Shown here: in pieces, positions 1-6,697 of the stretch
Layout: each line of letters begins with the position of its first letter
Position numbering within the stretch: position 1 is the stretch's first letter
NCBI GenBank assembly: GCA_024279575.1
Contig: JAJRRJ010000002.1
Location: 1-10,191 of the forward strand
Direction: 5' to 3'
DNA length: 10,191 nt
Source: Alphaproteobacteria bacterium
Lineage (GTDB): Bacteria; Pseudomonadota; Alphaproteobacteria; Rhizobiales; Devosiaceae
Notes under the pieces: model-generated
Database searches by the model: none
Told to the model about the DNA's origin: nothing
Seen by the model: the letters and a program-made list of their open reading frames with translations, nothing else
Translations under genes and position numbers: made by a program

Positions 1-324
1 GGGGCGGGGTTTGTGGTGGCGCTTGAAGATGGGGCGCCGATAAATCATTGTAAGCCTGCTGTGGACCCCATGTTTGAAAGCATTGCCAAGGCCTATCGGG
101 GGAGCGCACTGGCGCTGATTTTAACTGGAATGGGGACTGATGGGGCGGCAGGGGCGACGCAGGTTGCAGATGCGGGTGGATCAGTTTTTGCGCAGGATGA
201 GAAAAGTTCCATCGTGTGGGGAATGCCCGGAGCGGCGATGGCGGCGGGGGCTTGTGTTGAGGCCATAGCGCTGGAAAAAATTGCAGGCCGTATCGGCAAT
301 ATTTTAATGAGTAAGGGGCAATAG
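1..324 (+). CDS. cheB: Chemotaxis response regulator methylesterase/deamidase CheB, 3' part
   Basis: This is the last 107 residues of CheB, open at the left edge. CheB is the cytoplasmic enzyme that removes methyl groups from glutamates of chemoreceptors (and deamidates glutamines), opposing CheR. Visible family signatures are CKPAVDPMF (codons near 46-72), LTGMGTDGAAG (near 121-153), whose Asp at 139-141 matches the Asp of the Ser-His-Asp catalytic triad, and SSIVWGMPGAAMAAG near 205-249. The catalytic Ser and His and the receiver domain lie upstream of the window. The reading frame is open from base 1, so the GTG at 13 is an internal valine and not a start. It ends in TAG one base before the cheR ATG, so the two genes are surely co-transcribed and probably translationally coupled. 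Identification is secure. Confidence 0.95.
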   Translation, partial: GAGFVVALEDGAPINHCKPAVDPMFESIAKAYRGSALALILTGMGTDGAAGATQVADAGGSVFAQDEKSSIVWGMPGAAMAAGACVEAIALEKIAGRIGNILMSKGQ

Positions 325-325
325 A

Positions 326-1174
326 ATGAATAGTGACGAGTTTGAGAAAATAGTATCATTTGTACGCAAAAGCAGCGGAATTGTTTTGAGCCAATCCAAG
401 GAATATCTGGTGGATTCGCGGCTGAAACCGATCGCGGAAGAACACGGGTTTGCCGATGTGAGCGCGTTGGCGCGGGGGCTGGCCCATGCCCCTGAAGTGG
501 TAAAGCTGGCCGTAACTGACGCTATGACCACCAATGAAACCTTTTTCTTTCGTGACAAAACACCCTTCAAACTGTTTGAAGAAATAGTTTTACCGCAAAT
601 TGCCAAGGCGAGAAGGGGGACTGGAAAAATGCGCATCTGGTGTGCAGCTGCGTCCACCGGGCAGGAACCCTATTCGCTGGCAATGCTATTGCTCAAACAC
701 AAACGGTTATGGGCCGGGCTGAATGTGGAAATTATGGCTACCGACTTGTCTCCAACTGCAATCAGCAAGGCAAAACAGGGGCGCTATACTCAATTTGAGG
801 TGCAGCGCGGCCTTCCAGTGGATCTTCTGGTGGCGCACTTTACCCAGGATGGCACGCACTGGGTGGTGTCTGATACCATCAAGCGCATGGTAAAGTTTTC
901 GCAATTTAATCTGCTGGGGAATTTTGGCTCCGTTGGAGCGTTTGACGTGATCTATTGCCGCAATGTGCTGATTTATTTTGATGGGGAGACCAAACGTCAG
1001 GTGCTGACTTCGCTCAGCAAGGTTATAAAGCCGGATGGATATCTGGTGCTGGGGGCGGCTGATACAGTTATTGGCTCCAATGGCGAATGTGAACGTGCTC
1101 AAGAGCGCGGACTGTACCAACCCGTTGAAGCGCGCCAAATCAGAGACAGCGGGGTCAGGGCGCTGGCGGGGTAA
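326..1174 (+). CDS. cheR: Chemotaxis protein methyltransferase CheR
   Basis: CheR transfers methyl groups from S-adenosylmethionine to glutamates of chemoreceptors and so sets adaptation together with CheB. The 282 residues match the usual length. The N-terminal helical domain (about 1-75) ends in TTNETFFFRD (68-77), a CheR hallmark. The SAM-binding Rossmann domain follows, with WCAAASTGQEPYS (105-117) as motif I, ATDLSPTAI (138-146) as the acidic ribose-binding loop, and FDVIYCRNVLIYF (206-218) as the second conserved block. The ATG at 326 is preceded by AAGGGG (313-318), which lies inside the end of cheB. No pentapeptide-binding or TPR extension is present, so this is a plain single-unit CheR. 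It is the last gene of the operon; the next gene runs in the opposite direction. Confidence 0.96.
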   Translation: MNSDEFEKIVSFVRKSSGIVLSQSKEYLVDSRLKPIAEEHGFADVSALARGLAHAPEVVKLAVTDAMTTNETFFFRDKTPFKLFEEIVLPQIAKARRGTGKMRIWCAAASTGQEPYSLAMLLLKHKRLWAGLNVEIMATDLSPTAISKAKQGRYTQFEVQRGLPVDLLVAHFTQDGTHWVVSDTIKRMVKFSQFNLLGNFGSVGAFDVIYCRNVLIYFDGETKRQVLTSLSKVIKPDGYLVLGAADTVIGSNGECERAQERGLYQPVEARQIRDSGVRALAG

Positions 1175-1192
1175 CCTTGCAATATCGCAAGG
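1175..1192 (+). terminator. Short hairpin directly after the cheR stop codon, weak terminator candidate
   Basis: CCTTGC (1175-1180) and GCAAGG (1187-1192) form a perfect 6-bp stem with a 6-base loop, starting at the base after the cheR TAA. It sits between convergent genes, where a terminator is expected. No run of T follows on either strand, so intrinsic termination is uncertain and it may only protect the transcript end. Confidence 0.35.
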
Positions 1193-1221
1193 GTAGTCCT
1201 TGGGTATCGCCTGCCCCACTT

Positions 1222-3507
1222 TTACCAGAGGGTAAAGGTTACCTCTTCGGGGGCAAGGCAGATTTCGTCGGAACAAGTCTGCAATATCAATGAAATTTGA
1301 CCTGGGTCAGAAGATGTTCGTGGAGGCAATGGGGCATTGAGCTGCAGCGACCCTTCATAAAGGGCGAGGGGTTGTGTGTTGAACCCCAGGGCTTTGACTA
1401 TTGGCTCTGGAAATTCTTCTGCAGGCAGGGCGGTTCCTGAAACGCTCATTTGAGTTGGAATTAAATAATCCTCCAGTGGCACGCTGGCATTGATATGCCA
1501 GCCTTGAGCTATTTCAAACAAAAGAGACGTGGAGTTACTTTGGCGTTCGATGGATGAGGTGACTTTTACAACGCCGTTTGACAGATAGCGTATGGCCCCG
1601 ATTTCACCGTGGGAAAGGGACAAAGCTGTGCGCAAAGTGTAGGCACGGGAATGGGGCGCATCAAGGGCATGTCCGGATAGCGCGGCGGCCAGCAATCTTG
1701 CCTGACGAGCAAATTGTGGATCGCCGGTGCGTTTGGCCAAGCCATCAAAAAGAGCAAGGGTCAGCGCGTTGCCTGCCGGCACTTCTGAATCATCAATGGG
1801 ATAGAACATGCCCAGACCATCGGGTTCAGACTTCATTGAAAAGATAGCAGCTTCTTCGTTGGAGTTTGCGAATCGAGTGTTGATTTGCGCTGCGATTTCC
1901 TCGGCTTTGACCAGAAATTCTGTTTTATCAACCTCCGCCGGCGCATGGTCAAATAGAGCCAGAAACGCAACACCAAGCCCGGCATAGTCGGAGAGAAGTG
2001 CGGGGGTGCCTGTGCCGCCTTCAAAGCTTATTCTGCTTAGATCGCCATTGTCAGCGCTCATATCGTTGGTGATGTAGTTCGCCGCATCCACGGCGGCCTG
2101 ATAATAGTCGGGGCGCTGAAAAACGGTTGCCGCTTCAGCCAATGTTTCAATCATTGAGGCATTCCAGTCGACTACGATTTTTTCATCCCGATGGGGCGCT
2201 ATTCTAGTATTGCGCGTTGTACGCAGGCGTTCCAGCACGGTATCAAGTTGGCGGTAGAATGCCATTTGGTCTTGTTCGGGCAGTTGTTTGAGGTGCAGAA
2301 TATTGGTGCCCTCGAAATTTCCTTCTTCAATTACATCCAGAGATTCAAGGGCAAATGTGGCGTCACCATCAAGGGCCTCAGATATTTGGGCGGGGGTCCA
2401 CAGATAAAACACACCCTCTTCCAACTTTCCCTCAGGTCCCATGGAATCTGCATCCTGAGCGGAGTAAAACCCCCCATCGGGCGCGCGCATTTCACGCAAA
2501 ACATAGTCAAAAGTGCGAATAGCGGCTCGCCTATAGCGGTACTGAGCGGTTGCCGCATAGGTGCGCGTCAACAGGCGGCCAATCAGGGCCTGGTTATAAA
2601 GCATTTTTTCAAAGTGCGGAATTTGCCAGGATTCATCTATAGTATAACGATGGAAACCGCCGCCAATCTGGTCATGAATTCCACCGGCTATCATGCCGTC
2701 CAACGCTTCTGTGACCACGGTCAACAAATCAGGATCAGCGCGTCTCTCTGCCTGGTCGAGCAGAAATAGCAAATTGGATTCCCGTGGAAATTTAGGCGCA
2801 ACGCCAAAGCCCCCGTAAAACACATCAATGTCTTCAACCAGAAGGTCTGCGGCGGCTGCAATGGCTTCAGGAGTTAAGTCTTTTGCGGCAGCGCTGCGGC
2901 TCATATAGGCGCGTACTGCGCCCCCAATGCGCGTGCCTTCGGCGATGACGTTGGCCTGCTGATCCTGCCATAGTGTGGCTAATTGTTGGAGCAGATCAAG
3001 AAATGCTTGTGGGGGAAAATAGGTGCCGGCATAAAATGGCTCCCCCTCCGGGGTGAGAAAAACCGTGTTGGGCCAGCCGCCACCCCCGGTAATGATCTGT
3101 GTGACGAGCATAAACTGTTCATCAAGATCGGGGCGCCGTTCACGGTCAATTTTAATGGAGATAAAGTGCTCGTTGATAAATGCACCAATTATTTCGTCTT
3201 CAAAGCTTTCTTCGGCCATAACCCGGCACCAGTGGCAGGTGGAATAACCCACTGAAATAAAAACGGGCTTATTTTCTTCGCGGGCTTTGGCCAGAGCCTC
3301 TTGCCCCCACGGATACCAGTTTACGGCATTATAGACATGTTGCTGCAGATAGGGGGAGGCGACGCCAAGCAGATTGTTGGGTGCCCGGTTGTGGGGGTTG
3401 TCGCTGGTGACCTGTGCCTGAGCGGGGGTGGTTACAACTATAAGAGATACAATCAGGGGGATGGCAAAAGCGCAAATTTTGTGAATCGTTTGCCTTATCT
3501 GATCCAT
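1222..3507 (-). CDS. Exported DUF255/YyaL-type thioredoxin-domain protein with DsbD-N-like C-terminus
   Basis: A 761-residue protein of the DUF255 (YyaL/SPATA20) family. Its N-terminal block is a thioredoxin-like fold: CHWCR at 91-95 is the CxxC-type site, ESFED follows at 100-104, then GGGGWPNTVFLTPEGEPF (141-158) and AGTYFPP (160-166). The middle (about 200-640) looks like the helical glycoside-hydrolase-like (alpha/alpha barrel) region of this family. The start at 3507 (ATG, with AAGGAC upstream on the minus strand) gives a clear signal peptide: a basic n-region, a hydrophobic core, and TTPAQA before a likely cut after residue 31, so it should act in the periplasm. The last ~110 residues contain FEIAQGWHINA and end with TCSDEICLAP (744-753). 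This resembles the N-terminal domain of the thiol reductase DsbD, with its cysteine pair at 745 and 750. A redox role is inferred; the substrate is unknown. The family assignment is firm, the C-terminal assignment less so. Confidence 0.88.
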   Translation of the reverse strand: MDQIRQTIHKICAFAIPLIVSLIVVTTPAQAQVTSDNPHNRAPNNLLGVASPYLQQHVYNAVNWYPWGQEALAKAREENKPVFISVGYSTCHWCRVMAEESFEDEIIGAFINEHFISIKIDRERRPDLDEQFMLVTQIITGGGGWPNTVFLTPEGEPFYAGTYFPPQAFLDLLQQLATLWQDQQANVIAEGTRIGGAVRAYMSRSAAAKDLTPEAIAAAADLLVEDIDVFYGGFGVAPKFPRESNLLFLLDQAERRADPDLLTVVTEALDGMIAGGIHDQIGGGFHRYTIDESWQIPHFEKMLYNQALIGRLLTRTYAATAQYRYRRAAIRTFDYVLREMRAPDGGFYSAQDADSMGPEGKLEEGVFYLWTPAQISEALDGDATFALESLDVIEEGNFEGTNILHLKQLPEQDQMAFYRQLDTVLERLRTTRNTRIAPHRDEKIVVDWNASMIETLAEAATVFQRPDYYQAAVDAANYITNDMSADNGDLSRISFEGGTGTPALLSDYAGLGVAFLALFDHAPAEVDKTEFLVKAEEIAAQINTRFANSNEEAAIFSMKSEPDGLGMFYPIDDSEVPAGNALTLALFDGLAKRTGDPQFARQARLLAAALSGHALDAPHSRAYTLRTALSLSHGEIGAIRYLSNGVVKVTSSIERQSNSTSLLFEIAQGWHINASVPLEDYLIPTQMSVSGTALPAEEFPEPIVKALGFNTQPLALYEGSLQLNAPLPPRTSSDPGQISLILQTCSDEICLAPEEVTFTLW

Positions 3508-3634
3508 GCTTTTTGTCCTTTGCGCTTATTGTGTCCAAGGTAAAGGGTAGCATCTGTATCAGGGGCGGCGCAATCATGGGCATTTAGGTATGTTGTTAGG
3601 GAGTAAATGCGCCAACAGCTGTATAGCGGCAACA

Positions 3635-3663
3635 AAAAACCCGCGTGCAAGACGCGGGTTTTT
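3635..3663 (-). terminator. Rho-independent terminator of ctrA
   Basis: AAAAACCCGCGT (3635-3646) and ACGCGGGTTTTT (3652-3663) are perfect reverse complements around a 5-base loop (GCAAG). This gives a 12-bp stem with a GC-rich core. Read on the minus strand it lies 27 bases after the ctrA stop codon and ends in a T run, the textbook form. The other strand also has the T run, so it could act in both directions. It insulates ctrA from the DUF255 gene. Confidence 0.92.
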
Positions 3664-3689
3664 CAATGAGCGTTTTAAGCGATGAATTT

Positions 3690-4391
3690 TTATGCGCTTT
3701 GGGGTACAGGAATTTCTTCCGGCTCGCGCAGAACATAGCCGCGACCCCAGACGGTTTCGATATAATTGGCTCCATCGGAAGCTACTGAAAGTTTTTTGCG
3801 CAATTTGCAGATAAAGACGTCAATAATTTTGAGTTCAGGCTCGTCCATGCCGCCATAAAGGTGGTTGAGGAACATTTCCTTGGTCAAAGTGGTGCCTTTA
3901 CGAAGAGAAAGCAGTTCAAGCATCTGGTATTCTTTGCCCGTGAGGTGTACGCGCTGACCGCCCACTTCCACAGTTTTGGTATCAAGGTTTACAGCCAGCT
4001 CGCCGGTTATAATGATGGATTGGGCATGGCCCTTGGAGCGGCGCACCACAGCGTGGATACGGGCAACCAGTTCGTCCTTGTGGAAGGGCTTGGTCATGTA
4101 GTCATCGGCACCAAAACCAAGGCCGCGCACTTTATCTTCAATGCCAGCCAAACCGGAAAGAATTAGAATGGGCGTTTGGATTTTTGCGACCCGCAGGGAG
4201 CGCAAAACCTCGTACCCGCTCATATCTGGCAGGTTCAGGTCCAATAAAATAATGTCGTAATCGTAGAGTTTGCCAAGGTCGACACCCTCTTCACCCAAGT
4301 CGGTTGTGTAAACGTTAAAACTCTCTGACTTCAGCATCAATTCGATGCTTTGGGCGGTGGCGCTATCGTCCTCAATCAAGAGTACCCGCAT
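3690..4391 (-). CDS. ctrA: Cell-cycle response regulator CtrA
   Basis: CtrA is the OmpR-type DNA-binding response regulator that controls cell division, flagellar and chemotaxis genes, and in Caulobacter replication initiation, across alphaproteobacteria. It is phosphorylated through the CckA-ChpT relay. The 233-residue protein is almost identical to the Caulobacter form as I remember it. The receiver domain (1-120) has acidic residues E7, D8 and D9, the phosphoacceptor D51 in LLDLNLPDMSG, and the KPF lysine near 104. The winged-helix domain has LTGKEYQMLELLSLRKG, EPELKIIDVFICKLRKKL and WGRGYVLREP. An in-frame ATG at 4436 would add 15 residues, but the start at 4389-4391 is chosen because MRVLLIEDDSAT is the family N-terminus and AAGGGG lies six bases upstream (4398-4403). 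The final PVPQSA is a short variable tail; I do not see the double-alanine end that marks proteolysis in Caulobacter CtrA. It is divergent from fliI. Confidence 0.97.
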   Translation of the reverse strand: MRVLLIEDDSATAQSIELMLKSESFNVYTTDLGEEGVDLGKLYDYDIILLDLNLPDMSGYEVLRSLRVAKIQTPILILSGLAGIEDKVRGLGFGADDYMTKPFHKDELVARIHAVVRRSKGHAQSIIITGELAVNLDTKTVEVGGQRVHLTGKEYQMLELLSLRKGTTLTKEMFLNHLYGGMDEPELKIIDVFICKLRKKLSVASDGANYIETVWGRGYVLREPEEIPVPQSA

Positions 4392-4790
4392 GGTATTCCC
4401 CTTAAACCTAAATTTTGTTCTTACTTGAACCCGCATACCACCTCAGAATTGGGTGATATCCGGTTTTTCCTACTGGATATGTCTTAACTATAATTTCCAA
4501 TAGTTAACAAAGTTTAATTACCCAATGCAATATGCAAAATTCAATAAGGTACAAATAGGTTAAGTCATTGATTTAACTGAGTAAATTAGTGAAAAAATTC
4601 TTAATAAATTAGTTTAAGAAAGCCTTGCAACAGACTCTTTTGACTCGTTGAATTGGGGGTTTTTGACTGGATTAGGCACCTGAGAATCGCCCTGTGCATA
4701 GCAGGGTGAAATGTGGCGCATTTAGTAAGAATGGCGCTTTTTGGTTAACATTAAGTTAGTTTGGGGCCATTGAAGTGATTCGTAAAAAAA
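4392..4790. promoter_or_regulatory. Divergent ctrA/fliI control region with TTAA half-sites and GANTC sites
   Basis: This gene-free stretch divides in two. The ctrA-proximal half is AT-rich and holds seven TTAA half-sites at 4484, 4504, 4514, 4560, 4573, 4601 and 4614. Two of these, 4504-4517, form a TTAA-N6-TTAA pair close to the CtrA consensus (TTAA-N7-TTAA), and TTAACTAT (4484-4491) is mirrored by ATAGTTAA (4500-4507). ATATCC (4456-4461) and GGATAT (4475-4480) form another dyad. The fliI-proximal half has GANTC at 4633, 4642, 4684 and 4777, the site of CcrM methylation. It also has a CCCTG/CAGGG hairpin at 4690-4706 and TTAAC plus TTAAG at 4745 and 4751. Known biology of ctrA (self-regulation, methylation-sensitive promoter) fits, but promoter positions are not resolved. 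Confidence 0.6.
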
Positions 4791-4796
4791 ATGAAT

Positions 4797-4801
4797 GGAG
4801 G
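4797..4801 (+). promoter_or_regulatory. Ribosome binding site that fixes a TTG start for fliI
   Basis: GGAGG lies seven bases before the TTG at 4809. The only upstream in-frame ATG (4791) is preceded by an A-rich run without any Shine-Dalgarno match, and this GGAGG would then lie inside the gene. The spacing therefore favours the TTG. Confidence 0.75.
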
Positions 4802-4808
4802 CGCTTGC

Positions 4809-6146
4809 TTGAAGTCTCTGATTGCTGACATTGCCAATATTGACGAGGTCGAAGTATTTGGACGGGTGAAGTCCGTGCAGGGCCTGTTGATTGATATTGT
4901 GGGCCCGGTGCGTGAATTGCGCGTCGGGGGGCGCGTGAAAATTGAAACCAAATCCAATGGTGTGCTGGAGTGTGAAATAATCGGTTTTCGTGACGGACAC
5001 GCTCTTTGTTTGCCCTTTGGGCCGGTTGAAGGTGTGCGTCTTGGGTGCCGGGCAGTTTTTGCCGGGCATGACGGGGCGGTTTATCCATGTGAGAGTTGGC
5101 TGGGGCGGGTGATTAACGCTAATGGTGAGCCAATTGATGAGGGGGCGCCGCTCAAACAGGGGGGGGAGGCGCGTGCGTTGCGTGCACCGCCATTGCCTGC
5201 GCACAAACGCAATCGGGTCGGGGAGCCGCTGGATCTGGGTATTCGCGTTCTGAATACTTTTACCACCGTATGCGAGGGGCAGCGGCTTGGCATTTTTGCC
5301 GGTTCGGGGGTGGGCAAGTCGGTTTTGATGTCGATGATGGTGCGTAATACTGCCAGTGATATTACCATTGTGGGGTTGATCGGGGAGCGGGGGCGCGAAG
5401 TGCGCGAATTTGTTGCGGATCAGCTGGGAGAGGAGGGGCTGAAGCGGGCCATTGTTGTTGTGGCAACTTCTGATGAATCAGCGCTAATGCGGCGCCAGGC
5501 AGCCTATCTTACTTTGACTTTGGCTGAATATTTTCGCGACCAGGGAAAAAATGTTCTTTGCATGATGGACAGTTTGACCCGGTTTGCCATGGCACAGCGC
5601 GAAATCGGGCTGGCAATCGGGGAGCCGCCAACCGCCAAGGGCTATCCGCCCACGGTTTTTACCGAATTGCCCCGACTTTTGGAACGGGCGGGGCCGGGAT
5701 TGGTAAATTCTGGTTCTGTTACCGGTCTATTTACCGTTTTAGTGGAAGGTGATGATCACAATGAGCCGATTGCTGATGCTGTTCGCGGTATTCTTGATGG
5801 GCATATTGTAATGGAGCGGGCGATTGCGGAGCGGGGGCGTTATCCTGCCGTGAACGTTTTGAGGTCCATTTCACGCACCATGCCTGGGTGTGTACCGGAA
5901 GAGATGCGACCGGTTTTGCAACAGGTGCGAGAATATATGTCGGTTTATGCCGATATGGAGGAATTGATAAGACTTGGGGCTTACCGCAAGGGAAGTGACC
6001 CAAGAGTTGATAAAGCGATTGAAGTTAACCCGGCACTGGAGGCGTTTTTGAGCCAGGGTCAGGAGGAAAAAACCTCAATTGTGGATGGTTACGAGTTATT
6101 GGGTGGAATTGTTGAGGAAACGGCCACCGAACAGACACCGACTTGA
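4809..6146 (+). CDS. fliI: Flagellum-specific export ATPase FliI
   Basis: FliI is the cytoplasmic ATPase of the flagellar type III export apparatus. As a hexamer it unloads export substrates from chaperones at the base of the basal body. With the TTG start it has 445 residues, normal for the family. An N-terminal beta-barrel (about 1-90) precedes the catalytic domain, which has Walker A GSGVGKS (165-171), the catalytic glutamate in GLIGERGREV (E193), Walker B NVLCMMD (248-254), and REIGLAIGEPPTAKGYPP followed by GSVTGLFTVL, typical of the flagellar branch rather than the F1 ATPase. A C-terminal helical domain follows. The TTG start has GGAGG at 4797-4801 and leaves a protein beginning (M)KSLIADIANID; an upstream in-frame ATG at 4791 would add six residues (MNGGAC) but lacks a ribosome site. 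It is followed 21 bases later by fliJ, so one operon. Confidence 0.95.
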   Translation: MKSLIADIANIDEVEVFGRVKSVQGLLIDIVGPVRELRVGGRVKIETKSNGVLECEIIGFRDGHALCLPFGPVEGVRLGCRAVFAGHDGAVYPCESWLGRVINANGEPIDEGAPLKQGGEARALRAPPLPAHKRNRVGEPLDLGIRVLNTFTTVCEGQRLGIFAGSGVGKSVLMSMMVRNTASDITIVGLIGERGREVREFVADQLGEEGLKRAIVVVATSDESALMRRQAAYLTLTLAEYFRDQGKNVLCMMDSLTRFAMAQREIGLAIGEPPTAKGYPPTVFTELPRLLERAGPGLVNSGSVTGLFTVLVEGDDHNEPIADAVRGILDGHIVMERAIAERGRYPAVNVLRSISRTMPGCVPEEMRPVLQQVREYMSVYADMEELIRLGAYRKGSDPRVDKAIEVNPALEAFLSQGQEEKTSIVDGYELLGGIVEETATEQTPT

Positions 6147-6167
6147 AATGTTTAAGGAGTACAAGTC

Positions 6168-6581
6168 ATGAAGTCGCGAAACGAAAGCCTGATCAGGCTT
6201 AAGAAATTTCAGGTGGACGAACATCGTCGCGCCGTAGGCCAGATCGAAATGATGGTTACGGATTTTGAGCGCATGGCGAGCGAGTTGGATCAGCAGATTG
6301 AGCTTGAGCATAATAAGACGGGCATTTCCGATGTCTCTCATTTTGCGTATTCCACATTTGCCAAAGCGGCGCTGACCCGGCGGGATAATCTGATGACCTC
6401 GGCGGATGATATGCGTGAAAAACTGGAAAACGCGCAGGATCAGTTGGCGGAATCCATGGAAGAGCTTAAAAAGGTCGAGCTTCTGAACGAACGCGAAAAT
6501 AAACGCGTTCTGGCAGAAGAGGCCAAGCATGAGCAGGCGGAATATGACGAAATTGCCCGCATGCGGCATATGAAGCGCTAA
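6168..6581 (+). CDS. fliJ: Flagellar export protein FliJ
   Basis: FliJ is a small coiled-coil protein that sits in the centre of the FliI hexamer and links it to FlhA and to escort chaperones. The 137-residue product is highly charged and nearly all helical: LIRLKKFQVDEHRRAVGQIE at 8-27 starts the first helix, and heptad-like runs of Leu, Glu and Lys continue to the end (YDEIARMRHMKR). There are no membrane segments and no cysteines. Length and composition match alphaproteobacterial FliJ. The ATG has AAGGAG (6154-6159) eight bases upstream. Sequence conservation in this family is low, so the call rests on the coiled-coil pattern plus its position directly after fliI. Its last 16 codons recur in similar form at 7324-7371. 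Confidence 0.9.
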   Translation: MKSRNESLIRLKKFQVDEHRRAVGQIEMMVTDFERMASELDQQIELEHNKTGISDVSHFAYSTFAKAALTRRDNLMTSADDMREKLENAQDQLAESMEELKKVELLNERENKRVLAEEAKHEQAEYDEIARMRHMKR

Positions 6582-6613
6582 CAGTTCAGGCTAAAACCCT
6601 TGTATTCTTTGAG

Positions 6614-6650
6614 GCGACCGTGCGACTTGAATGTTGCGGGTCGCTTTGTT
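6614..6650 (+). terminator. Imperfect hairpin after fliJ, probable terminator of fliIJ
   Basis: GCGACC (6614-6619) pairs with GGTCGC (6639-6644). An inner GCGAC/GTTGC stem (about 6622-6626 with 6633-6637, one G-T pair) is separated from it by a small bulge. TTTGTTG follows on the plus strand. It lies 32 bases after the fliJ stop and before the next start, a suitable place. The T tract is short, so read-through into the oxidoreductase is possible. Confidence 0.5.
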
Positions 6651-6697
6651 GTGGAAAATTCATGGTCGGGTTCAATAATTGTGAGGTGCAGGAAATT

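Noticed and set aside
707..1276. 189-codon minus-strand frame across cheR
   Set aside because: It lies entirely opposite cheR, whose motifs are unmistakable; its product has no recognisable domain and it runs into the DUF255 gene end.
2191..2769. 192-codon plus-strand frame within the DUF255 gene
   Set aside because: Antisense to a well-supported coding region; composition is that of a shadow frame.
4729..4760. Sigma-54 promoter before fliI, suggested by TGGCGC
   Set aside because: The GC element at the required spacing is missing after both TGGCGC copies.
4722..5204. 160-codon minus-strand frame opposite fliI
   Set aside because: Overlaps the start and control region of fliI; proline/threonine/histidine-rich product typical of antisense reading.
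6620..6697. GTG start that would extend the oxidoreductase by 26 residues
   Set aside because: The extra residues match nothing in the family, and the segment overlaps the hairpin after fliJ.
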